Assembly (NCBI GenBank): GCA_037447605.1
Contig: CM074809.1
Location: 2,727,297-2,791,296 of the forward strand
Origin: Zygnema circumcarinatum
Taxonomy: Eukaryota; Streptophyta; Zygnematophyceae; Zygnematales; Zygnemataceae
Length of the DNA: 64,000 nt
Direction of reading: 5' to 3'
Of the stretch, positions 52,922 through 63,960 are shown piece by piece. Both the position numbers and the translations under genes were made by a program. A model generated the notes under the pieces. That model was given only the letters and a program-made list of their open reading frames with translations, was not told where the DNA came from and searched no databases. Numbering within the stretch: the first letter of the stretch is position 1; every line of letters starts with the position of its first letter.

Positions 52922-54994
52922 TTACAATACTGCACTCGTTTCCTGCAGGGGATTGTTGCTCGAAGCAGGTGTGGGCTGGATATCGGGGGTATATGGAGCT
53001 TGCAGCTGCACAATGCGTAGCAGCACGTCGAGAGGAAGATCACAAAGCAAGCGTCCAGTCTCTTTCGTCAACTCTGATCCCAGTCTGCCCATCAGAACTC
53101 AACATCAATTCAAGTCTGCCGTAACACCCACTGCCTTCTAACATCTGGAGACACGTAAGGAGAATCAGCAGTTTCCATCATTCATCACAAAGAGTCCGTG
53201 ATGTATGCTTCAAAAGGAGAACAAGGTGGACGCTTCACCTTTTCATAACTTCCACGCCTCGCAGGTAGCTCCAAAGACGCTTTACAGGGCTGGCCGGCCC
53301 CTTCTGCGGAACCCACATATTGAGCAATGAATGTTTAGCTTTGCCAACATAGTCAAACGCTGCATCAGCAGAGAAAGGTCATTTCTGCATGATCGCGACT
53401 CTGCGACAAGATTCACTGACACTCTGCTCAAAAGTATTCGAAGTTTGAACGATGAAGTGGCCGGTTGAGCTTATGAATCGAGGCCAGTTTGTGAAGTCAA
53501 AACACTTTCATGTGATGTCGACATCTCACACCATGACTCATTGAAATACGGTTGGAGCTCCCTAAATGGTGGAAGTGCCGTGGCTAAGCTTCTTCCATGC
53601 ACATCGCTTGCAGTGTCATCCAAAGGGACGACATAGTTCCAACCTGGACAAAGTAAGGGACTTAGCAAGTTGACGCCTACTAAGGCACTTCATACAGACA
53701 ACTCGGGCATACAAGTCGACCTCACTTGTTTATCAGTTGCATGGAGTCTCGCACGTGCCTTCTCAGAATGCGCTCTCCCATGAAACATCAGTAAAAGCCT
53801 CGTGACTTCTTGGAACATTTTCGGGAATAGTTTATGGGTCTTAGGAGACCAGAGAAGTGGAGGAGCATTAGTCACTGAGTACACAGAATTGCCTGCAGCA
53901 GGTGGAAAAAGTATCTACAAACGAGAAGAAACATCGGTCAGGAAAGCATTCTAAAATGCTACTAGGCATTGTTCTAATGAATCACTTGAAGGAAACCACT
54001 TACAAAAAATGCAGTGTTCATTCCTCAGTGTGTAAAAAAACCATAAATGAAATGGTGGAGTGGTTAGGTCAGCGTAGTACTGGGTCGGAGTTCATCCAGT
54101 TTGAGATATAACTGAAAGGTATCGAATAAAGACTTCAACGTTGAATGGCACTCGTGAAGTTCGCCACTTAAAATGAGGAGCTGAGACTACTTCAATAACT
54201 TACCGAGCATCCTCCCACCAGTCGTCTCTCCTCAGTCAAGCTGTCGATGAACAGCCACGGGTGCGTGACGTACGTCTGCACTGGCCATGACATTGCAGGA
54301 GGAATGTCTGTGTACGGGACCTGCAGGCAAAAATTAAATCCCTCGACCGCAAATTATATATAAAAAAACAAGAAATAAAAAAGGACAGCTCTACGTCCGC
54401 CTTCCGTATACCTCATTCGCCTCTGTTACTATCGTATTTATTTCCTTAGTTCAAACAACAAGGATGTACACTTTGCTCTGTCTTACTCCTCCGTGAAAGC
54501 GAAAACTGTGACGAGCCTGAATTTCAGAAAATACACATTGAATTCCATGAGTCAAAGCAAGAATCTAACCCGTACAAAACGATACCAGGAAAGTAAAGGT
54601 TCACGAAAATTCCACCAGGCAGGAGCGCTACCTTGTCCTATCCAGACAAGCGCAACTTCTTCACATACCAGAATTTCTGAAAATGCAGGCCAATGCATCC
54701 TAAGCACATTGCACGCATTCCTCCCCGGAAACATCCACATCGTTCCCCCTCACTCACCCGCTTCCCGCAGTAGTCGAGCCACACCGCCTTCACGGGCGAG
54801 AGAGTGGCGTTGTATATGGTGATGGCCACTCCCTCCTCGCTGTGCATCGAGCACACGAGCCTCCCCTCGGCGTCCCTCTCCTCCTCCTCCCTCCCCGCCA
54901 TCGCCCCGCGCCACCACCACCTCCTGCGTCGCTCCATCTCCTCGCCATGGCGCCCCCCACTGCTTCCAAGTTCCCATCTCACTGTTCCGTACAA
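52922..54994 (-). CDS. VHL beta-domain protein
   Basis: Proposed exons, 5' to 3': 54758-54994 (start may be 54901), 54204-54320, 53726-53892, 52922-53071. Exon 1 ends in GVAITIYNATLSPVKAVWLD, YCGKR and exon 2 gives VPYTDIPPAMSWPVQTYVTH, PWLFIDSLTEERRLVGG. This aligns with the beta domain of the von Hippel-Lindau protein, the substrate-binding part of a cullin ubiquitin ligase. Residues matching the pVHL hydroxyproline pocket are W72 (W88 in human), Y82 (Y98), T95 (S111), Y96 (Y112), H99 (H115) and W101 (W117). Exon 3 adds HKLFPKMFQEVTRLLLMFHG, and the last exon RLLCDLPLDVLLRIVQLQAP, which looks like a BC- or F-box-like helix. The exon 2 to exon 3 junction is out of phase by one base with the obvious splice sites, so a small exon or an unusual donor is needed. 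Function in a plant is not established. Confidence 0.7.
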
Positions 54995-55332
54995 TGTATC
55001 GCCACAACTGACACTACCTCGATACGATAGGAGATGATAACGGTACAGTATGTGTTATCAAACCGTACAGTCCTTCGCAGGGCACCTCACCTTAGGTAAC
55101 AGGATTTGCAGACTTACAGGACCCCTCCAATGTACGGTTTCGTATGTACGAACAAGTCGATTGTACCGTACGGATATGAAAAGGGATAGCCGTACAGGTT
55201 TGGATTACCGTAGCGCGCTTAGCGGCTAAGTCCCAAGGCTTCCCCTTCGCTCCTCCGCCGCTAGGAGGCAGGGGAGAGAGGGCGAGGGAGGGACGGAGGG
55301 AGGGAGGGAGGGGGAGAGTTTGCAGGGGAGCC
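54995..55332. promoter_or_regulatory. Short divergent promoter between the VHL-like (-) and SET (+) genes
   Basis: A 340-bp head-to-head interval with CCGTAC/GTACGG copies at about 55040 (GGTACAG), 55063, 55133, 55164 (GTACCGTACGG) and 55191, plus a GGGA run (55282-55312) next to the SET start codon. A bidirectional promoter is likely from the geometry; the motif's role is inferred. Confidence 0.5.
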
Positions 55333-58300
55333 ATGGCGGCCATGGCCGGAGCGAGCTCCCTGATAGGGGGATTGAAGGCTGGGCCGAATGTGGTTCGGCA
55401 GAGCATGCCGGCTGGTCGGCACTGTTCTCCATCAAACGGCTTTCCATTGGTGGAGCATCAGTTGCCTTGTTTGCCGCGGCTTGGTGAGTTCAATTGAGAG
55501 TCGAATTTGAGATATTGTCAAGGAAATTAAATTTTTGTCTTCAGAGGCCGCTTTACTGCGTTAGTGAGAGCGGTAAATGCTTAGGCTTGCAAAGGGTTAA
55601 GCCTTCATTCGTAGGTCTTGATGGGAATCAGGAACTATACACGTTGTGGCAGCAATGTATTTGAAATTTGATAGTGAGTGGTCGATGCAGACATGTTGTG
55701 ACTTGATCAGCACTTGATCAGCAAGGTTGAACTCTTGCATCTCAAGTTCTAGCGACCCTCCTCCCCACGTTTCTAGTTGCTTCGCTGAATGTACAAGAAA
55801 CGTGCTAATGAAGGGAAATTTCTCATATACTGTCAAAAATAAATGAATCAATGCAATGTGAGTGTTCAGATTTTTGCAAAGGTGCATAAGCTGCTCCCTG
55901 CCGGCGCACTTTTGCAAAGACATTCTACCACATTTTCTTTTTTCATCTGCTGCACGATTTGCTCTTCTTTTTTTTTTCTTCGATTTGCTCCTCTCCTTCT
56001 CTGCGCTTCCGCCTCCTGCCTCTTCTTTCTGCTTTTACCCTACTTTATTTCTCGCCTTACGATCGTCACTCAGTCCTGCTGCTTGCCTTCATATCTTCAT
56101 ACTCCAATTTCCCTAATGACATTTGTTTCTCGAGTACACATCTCCTCGCCTGTCCTTCTTGGTGGTCTCCTTCCTCCTGCTACTACACCGGGCTCGCTTT
56201 CCCATTTTCCTTCTCATTATTGATCAATGTTTCTTCGCTCCTTTACCTGACTTCATGTACTAGCGAGAGCAGTCATTGCACTGGATCTCTTTTCTTACAC
56301 TTCACGTTTCACATGTTTGATCACCAGCAGCCGTCAGCTCAACATTCCGACATTGCAGGAAACACGCGAGAATGGCCTTCACTATTAGGGCTTCCTCATC
56401 GGGAACTTTGACCACAGGCCCTCAGAACGACAAGCATGAAACGGAACTCCCAGGGCGTAACCTCTCTGCTATTCATCATGAAGATGACCTTTTGCAGTGG
56501 ATGTTAGAGCAGGGATTGCCGCCGTCTAAAGTTGCTCTTGAAACGAGGCCGGGTTATTCCTCCAAAGGCAAGCCCATACATCACGTGGTGGCCAGCGAGG
56601 AGCTAGTGGTGAGCATACCTGTGCTGTCTGGCGAAACACGTAAAAGAATAATGCTTACTGACTGGCAGACATTGCTTTCATTCACCGGTCAGTGATTGAC
56701 ATTCTAACAAGCCATGAAATTGGCTGTGCTGTGGACGTTGAACCCAAAGGAGAGGCTCAGCAACTATGAGTTCCGTATTTTCTTACCGAGAAGCATGGGT
56801 TGCTGGCCAATGGCCATCAAGCATTGATTCTTGCAATCTTGGAAAATAAACAGAAATGCAGTTGTGCACCAGTTTTTTTCGTTTTTTAAGACAGACGTAA
56901 AAAAGTTATTCAATGGGAAGACATTGTTGCACGCCGTTTCTTTCGCTCACACCTTCACTTCTTCAAAACTTCTCTTGATTAACTCTTCGTTTCATGAAGC
57001 TCTGTTGTCTATTATCATTAGTAAATTTTAAATGTTGTTCCCCAGGTTGAGCTGTTTCGGCCTCATGCACACTTCTTGAAGAAGTTCGATTTTAGTAATG
57101 ATCAACTTCTTTGCATTACCTGCAATGTATAATGAGTTCGAGGTGTAGGGGTACACAAACGAGGTCCAAAATTGCGAGTTTTCGCTTAGATTCAAATGAA
57201 CATTTAGAACACATGAGAAATTTAAAGATTTCTAATGAGGTTGGGAATTGGCTTACAGCCTGGAGATGTTGTGCTACGAATCCCTAATCACTTAGTCGTC
57301 ACGTTGGAGCGTGTACTTGGGGACGAGACTATAGGTGAACCCGGTTCAGACCTTGTGCATGTATATCATTTTTGCATTCGTATGTATATGCTGTAGATAT
57401 ACACATTCAAGACCAGAGAAGAATGACAGTAAGTTGTATGTTTGGCAGTCGAGGATACGCCCAACGGAAGTGTTTTAGTGATGTCTTGTTGTTGTGATGG
57501 CCGTGTATGGCGAGTAGACTTGGAAGAACTCGAATTTCACATTCATGCAGTTGTTGCTCGACTTAGTTGTGAATGCATGTACAGGGCATGGCTCTGTCAT
57601 TCTGTATGACAGCGACTTAAAAGTACTTTGTGGGCATCATGGCATGGGTGGCATACAGCGGAACTTCTCACAACAAACAAGCTATCTGAACTCGCATGTC
57701 TGGCGCTTTACCTTATGTACGAGAAGAAACAGGGGAAGAAATCCTTCTGGTATCCATTCATCCATGAGCTTGACAGACAAAGAGGGCGAGGACAGCTAGC
57801 AGTGGAGTCTCCACTGCTGTGGTCGGCGGAAGAAGTGGAAGAATACTTTGAAGGCAGCCCCATGAAGGTGACACCTCTTTATCCAGTTTGAGTCTGAGGA
57901 GAAAGTGACCAGACCTCATGGCAGCTCGCATTGCAGCAAACATACATGAATACAGTTGATTGCCCATGTCCACATAGACAAAAACTACCATTTCTATCGT
58001 CAACTATGCTGCTTCGTGTGTGCTTGTTGTGCGTGTGTGTCTCTGTGTTTGTCGTTGCGGTATCCTCTGTGGCTGTCTTGGTGTTCTCCTTGTTAGTACG
58101 AGGTACGGGACAGGCTTTATCGTCACAATCTTGATGCCATTTTCATTTTGCGTCCTCCTTGGAGCCGGAACTTGCATTGCAGCTCCTTCCTGTTTGTCTT
58201 ATGGTGGAGGAAGTCCATTCACAACTCAACTCAATATTCTTATGTCTCCTCTCACCTAGAGGACTTTATACTTTATCGTTTGCGGCTATATCAGTTGAAT

Positions 58301-60765
58301 CATGATCGACTTGTTAAATGTATTAGGGATTTGTTGTGTTCGCCACTGTCTCCTCGACCTGAAACCCTTTCATTTGCTATTTTTATTTTTCTCCCTGCAA
58401 GCGTGTGGATGACTGAGCAATAATAAAGTGATGTTAATCGCAGACTCTGATTAATGAGAGACTCAAGGGTATTGAGCGCGAGTATGAGGAGCTGGACACA
58501 GTTTGGTTTATGGCCGGCTCTCTATTCAAGGTACGGTCTTTCCAACACTAGAGAAATCCTTTTGAAGGTGAAACACGTTATGTAGTCAAATCTACAATGA
58601 GAGAAATGAAATGCATATGGCTAAGGATATAATCAAGTCAATCGTCGTGCTACGGTGTTGCAGTAGAGTTGTGGCGAGCAAAGTGCTGTTGACTTTTGAG
58701 TTTGGACAAAGCCAGTGTAACTCACGAAAGATCTGACCTTGTGAGTAGGTTCAGATTGATTCATCTCCGGACTGCTGAACAAATACATGGCTAGGAAAGG
58801 CTCTCCCAGCTGGGCAAAGGAAATGCGTACTGGGAAAGAGGAACATAAGCCTTTATGCCAAGGATCAATGGAGTTCATTGTAGCAGAGCAAGACAAACAT
58901 GTGTTACTTCAGAAGCGAGTCTTTAGGCAGATGGCACAGGTAGTATTCTGAGAGGATACATTAGCGAACTGAAATCGAGGGGTTGGGTTTTGCAGCAATA
59001 TCCCTTTGACATCCCCACGGAAGCCTTTTCATTTGAAATCTTCAAACAGGCCTTCGTGGCAGTACAGGCGTGCGTTGTGCACCTGCAGGTGAGCCTTAGC
59101 CATTTCTACCTAATGACACTCTGCTGTAATGAGACTGCTCAGCTTGATGAAGTATGTTGGCATGACTACGATCCTTGATGACTTCTCGATTTTAAATCTC
59201 ATGGCAGGGAGTGAGTCTTGCACGCCGCTTTGCTCTGGTGCCTTTGGGGCCTCCGCTGTTAACCTATCGCAGCAACTGCCGAGCAATGCTTTCTGCGGCT
59301 GATGGGCATATCCAGCTTGCAGTAGATCGCCATGTGAAGGCAGGGGATCCCATCTACGTCTGGTGAGCCTTCGTCCGCTGTCCTCCCTATGGACGGCTTT
59401 TGCCTTCTCCTTCTATGGTCGTGCAAAGTCTTTTCAAACAGAGAGGAAGAACTGAACAGGAATGTGTCTTTTCTGTCTGTATATGACAGGTGCGGACCAC
59501 AACCGAACGCTCGACTTTTGCTCAATTATGGCTTTGTGGATGATGACAACCCGTACGATCGTCTGAGCGTTGAGGTGAAGTTCACATCCTCGCTTCAGCC
59601 CTTTCCTTATGGAGGGTGCATCGCTGTTTGTATCTGATGGGACTGCATTTCGTGGACAACAGGCAGCCCTAGATCCCAATGATCCGCTGTACCAGAGGAA
59701 GCGTGCCATTGTGCAAAAGAACGACCTTCTTACACAGAACGTCTTTCAGGTGTGAAGCCTGTGATGGCACCTTGGGCTATACTAATGTGCGACATTCTTC
59801 TATTAACGCTCCTTTGAAACAGTTTTTCGCATTGCAATTGGTTCACTTCTATGTCTGTGGCCTACTCTTAGGTTCTGTAACTTTGAGTTAATGTGATTGC
59901 TTGAAAGTCTGTGCATTGAATCACCTGTTGTTCATTTTGTTCAATGTAGATTCACAAGGGTCGAGAGAAGGAGGCGGTGGCGAGTATGATGCCTTATCTG
60001 CGACTGGGGCATGTCACAGACCCTCTGGAAATTGAGGCAGTTAGTTTTGCCCAAGGACCTGTCTGCGGGGTATGTTATTGCCTATCTATCGGCCCCTTCA
60101 TTTGCCTTCTCTGCAATTTTCCCCTCGTCTATATCCTATTTAAAACGACCTGTTCTGGTTGAGTATTCAGCTTCGGAACTTCCCACAATAGTTTTCTTAT
60201 GCATGTTGAATCTGTTGACCTTCAGGTTAGCTCCTGCAACGAACGAGCAGTGTTTGATCAGTTGGAAGTGTTCTTTGAGAAGCGGCTACAAGGTTATGGC
60301 AGAAGCTGCGAGGAGGATGACGCAGTGGTGAGTTTTGTTCGCTCGGTTGCTTGACATCATGTGTGCCGGTGTAGTTCTACAGAGGCCTATAATGCATGAC
60401 AAGAACAGCTACCTTTAGCTGCTAACCTACCTGCTTATTCAGCCATAGTAAAATCGTGGTCATGGTTGAACTGAATAAACAACCTGGCACATAGAAGATG
60501 ATGTGTTCTAACCATTAACGCAACATCATGTGAAAGTCAACACGAAACGTGGCATACAGGCCATGAACTGAATTCGAGTCCTGCGGATATGCAGCTCGCA
60601 GATGAGAACACATCTCCAAAGAAGATGGTGGCAACAAAACTGTTGCGGATAGAGAAGGAGATATTGAAGAGCGCTCTGCAAAGCGTGCGGGACATGCAAG
60701 CGGAGTTTCCCCAAGCAGACCAGGCTGGACCGTGCACGGGTACATTCATGCCCACATTGAAATAA
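55333..60765 (+). CDS. Second SET-domain/Rubisco-LSMT-family protein, degenerate SET core
   Basis: Twelve exons: 55333-55493, 56359-56608, 57259-57334, 57659-57867, 58444-58530, 58996-59088, 59208-59362, 59490-59574, 59663-59749, 59950-60069, 60226-60327, 60595-60765; 531 residues, every phase consistent. The N-terminus MAAMAGASSLIGGLKAGPN is plastid-transit-like. Then DDLLQWMLEQGLPPSKVAL, GDVVLRIPNHLVVTLERVLG, FWYPFIHELDRQRGRGQL, RFALVPLGPPLLTYRSNCRA, YVWCGPQPNARLLLNYGFVD, and a C-terminal substrate-binding-like domain (AVASMMPYLRLGHVTD to KLLRIEKEILKSALQ). It matches the Arabidopsis At3g07670 type. The canonical SET NHS motif is replaced by YRSNCRAM (residues about 312-319), while the C-terminal NYGF tyrosine is kept, so catalytic activity is uncertain. 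Intron 1 is long (865 bp) and pyrimidine-rich. Confidence 0.88.
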
Positions 60766-61621
60766 AGTCATAATTTAGGGCGGCAGATTCACGCAAGTTT
60801 CAACCATGTATGTACCATCAAAGCAGGTGGTTGCGACAGGCTTCCTCGTGGGATTTAGGGTTATTGTATGGTTGAGTAGTCTGGGTACGGTCACCTTTTC
60901 ATCATGGCGCATAATTGTAAGTAAAAGTTTTTTGTTTCTGTATTCAACCAGTCAACGAGATGGTGTGCTTCTTGCTTCAGATTGTAGTCTGTGCCATCCC
61001 TTAAATCTCCTCTCATCACTTCTCATGGAACATGTCTCTGCCACCTTGAGGTGCTTGCCATCCGCTTCTTCCAAGGGTGTTCGCGCCTTTCAAGTTCAGA
61101 TTTGGTAGCTGCATCAGATATCTTGACGCGTGGGAGTGAGAAAATGTGCGTAACGGAGGCCGGTCTCCTTGCAAGTGTAGTGGAGGACCCTTTAGATTTG
61201 TGAAAGAATGGAATAGCTCGCGAGTCTCCTGGAGTCTCGTACACCTAAGACGACCCATGTTGTCGTTGCAATCCTTGCCTGGCGAACTATGCCTGATTTG
61301 GTGTTTTCGAGCTAGTGCGTGCTCAAGGACTTACCTGTGTCATTTTGGCTGGTTTCTTTCCTCGTGTGGCGGCTCAACCTAAAAGGACACTTGTCCAGCC
61401 GTGGGTTCCATACTGCAGGGCACCCAACGTTTTCAATATCTCCCAACCCGTACATATCTCACAAGTATTCAACCGGGGTCCTAATATACCGATTCGTTGT
61501 AGTATGACTCTTCGCATTGGACTGTAGGAAGTGCACACGAGATCTTCAGATGTATTGGTAAATTATTAGCGCATAGATAATCTGACAGTGTCATGAGAAA
61601 TGGGCGTAAAATACAACACAG
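60766..61621. other. 3' flank of the second SET gene
   Basis: No further gene is recognised. Short frames here (up to 100 codons) lack family resemblance or conserved splice structure. Confidence 0.55.
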
Positions 61622-62640
61622 GTCGACCATTGGTTGGGAAAACATTGGCGAACGATTGCCCAAGCATTGCCAATTGTTGGCTTGGCCATGGTTGGCAACC
61701 ATTGGCAACCATTGGTTAAACCCTGTTTACTGTTTGCGAGCATTGGCGTACTAATGGGGGGCGTCAACCTTGGAAAATCTTCCGTTACAGTATGCAAAGC
61801 AGCAGTATCCGTACATTTGATACCAAAACCAATACAGTACTTTGATGAGACGCGTCTTAGCCATTCCTAATCAATTCTCTTCCGTAAATCATTCCCAAGT
61901 TAGAGAAAGATCTTGGGACAAAACACTGCCAATTCTGATGTTATTTCAGTGTACGAGAAAAGAGAAACCCAGAGGAGAAAGAGAAGAGGGGAGAAACTTC
62001 TGTAGCGGTTGTTTTAAGATTGACACCCCCTAACGGGCCTAACGGTGTGCAGCCGATTCCAACGGTTGGTCCAATTTGTCCGACCGTTGTAGCACAACAC
62101 AGATCGGAACTCTGGATCGACCCTTGGAATGGCTGCGATCCATGGTTGGCATTGTCAATGGTTCGAACCATTGGTTAGGGATTTTTCAATTTTTATATTA
62201 TTCTTTTCACAGCGCACTCGATGGTAACTAAGCTGTCTAATGGCTTAGGCACACTGCGTTCACCTAATGTTGATACTTGAGTTCGAATCTGCCAACAGGC
62301 TTGTAAATTCCTCTTTCTAGGTAATGAGGTTCCAATCATTGCCAGTGTTTGGAAGCCATTGGATGCGTCCAATGGTTGGCAAGCATTGCCACCTGGTGGA
62401 ACCACGCATGGGTGGGCCGTCCAACCATTGGCATATCCCATTGGCCACCAGCAAGGGTCTGAACCATTGGATTGAATGGCATCCAGCCATTGAATAAATG
62501 ATGTTGCCATTGATTGGAACGACTAGCTGGAAACCCCGGCTAACCATTGCCAATGGTTGCAACCATTGGTTCCTCAAGGGTTGCCAACCAATTGTTGCGA
62601 ACCATTGGTCCGCCAACCATTGCTAACCAGCGGTTGGTCA
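61622..62640. repeat. CCATTGG-rich array
   Basis: About a dozen exact CCATTGG/CCAATGG copies plus many near copies (CATTGCC, CATTGGC, CAATGG) in two dense blocks (61622-61748 and 62330-62640), with a weaker block at 62125-62180. The extended unit is AACCATTGG(T/C)(T/A), and copies occur in both orientations. Spacing is irregular, so it is not a clean tandem satellite. A non-repetitive stretch (61750-62050) and a tRNA-Leu-like fragment (about 62218-62290) interrupt it. Confidence 0.75.
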
Positions 62641-63960
62641 TGCGCTCGCCCGCCCTCTGGCCGGAGAACGGGCGACGGCGGACGTGCGCGCCGACAAGCG
62701 CCGACGCCGCCCGGCCGTCGGGGCGGCCGCCTCTGGCGCCACTTGGGGGGGAGCGTACGGACACCCGCCCAAGGGTGACGTATACCGTACGAATTCTTCA
62801 TTACTCATGACGTATCCGGTACGAAATTCTGACTGTGCATGACGTCGTCATGATTCGGCGCGATCCTCCGCGGGGGCGCGGCGGCCCCTAGGGGTCTAGG
62901 ACCTGCGGCGGAAAAATATGTCGGAAAATTTGTCTGCGACGGCGATTGCTGTTTTTTTTCAAGGACCGCTCGAGCGATGACGCGCGGGACCGACTGCCTG
63001 CCCAAACGAGCCGCGCGAGGGCGAACTGGCGCCCGCCCGCCAGCGCGGAACGAAACCGAAAGGGGCAGGGCGGGGGCCGCGCTGGCAGAGGGCGCGCTTC
63101 CCATTGGCCTGTGCGCGCAGGCCGCACGGAGATCCGCCGTCTGATTGGCGGAGGATGGGGAATGTGACACTTGGCAGAAAGCTGCTAGAGCAGAATGTTT
63201 CATCGTCGCCACGTGAGTCGGTCCGAAAACTTTCCAAGGAGCGGTCCGATCGCGCCCTCCGTACCCGCCCTATTATTGGTCCCATTTTACGGCGAGCGCC
63301 AGCCGTAGAATAATAACAATTGAATGAAGCAAAAGTTGGGGCCCGACCGAGTTCGTTACTCGGAAATTAATTATTTCACCCGCACGTTTTGTTGACCGCG
63401 GGAAAATAAAAAAAACTTTAAGTCAAACGCGCCGACCACTCCGCCACGTGTCGCGCTCTGACAGGCATTCGCTGGGCGGCAGAGGACTCCGGGTTCCCCC
63501 TGGCCGCGGCGTCACGTCACGCTCTGGTAGATCCTGTCTGGCACCCACATGCGGAATGGCTTCTACACCGTTCGATCTAGATTCAGGCGCATCGGGACCG
63601 TCCCTTGCACATGCGCCAGATCCAGGGCGTACTGACAGCGTCCCCCGGGCGGGCGGGCGGTCAGGCGGGCGGGCCCGGGCCTGTGCGGGCGCCCGGGGAG
63701 GAGCGAGGGCGGGGCAGGAGGGGGAGGGAGCCAGAGGATTAGGGTTGCGGCCCGGCCCGGGAGGCAGGGAGGCAGGCAGGCAGGCAGGCGGAGGGGTGGG
63801 GCGGGGCGGGGGGGAACAGGGAAGCGCATGGTCATGCGTGAATGCGCACATTGACATTGGAGGGAGGTTCTTTGGAGATATTTTGCTATGCGGGGCGGAG
63901 AGGCGGGTTTCTTGTGCTTCTTGGAAGGGCTCCGCGCTTCTTCCGATCATTCAGGGAGAA
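62641..63960. promoter_or_regulatory. GC-rich region upstream of the last start codon
   Basis: Very GC-rich, with GTACGG near 62755, CCGTACG near 62778, GGTACG near 62820, a CCACGTGTC G-box near 63443, GGGCGGGCGGGC tracts (63650-63680) and GGCAGGCAGGCAGGC (63760-63790). Frames of 70-175 codons on both strands are GC artefacts. Probably a promoter and 5' leader of the gene that starts at 63961. Confidence 0.4.

Noticed and set aside
61622-62640. CRISPR-like array of short repeats
   Set aside because: The genome is eukaryotic, spacing is irregular, units occur in both orientations and are only about 7-11 bp.
63423-63950. 175-codon minus-strand frame at the right end
   Set aside because: Pro/Arg/Ala-rich GC artefact in a promoter-like region.
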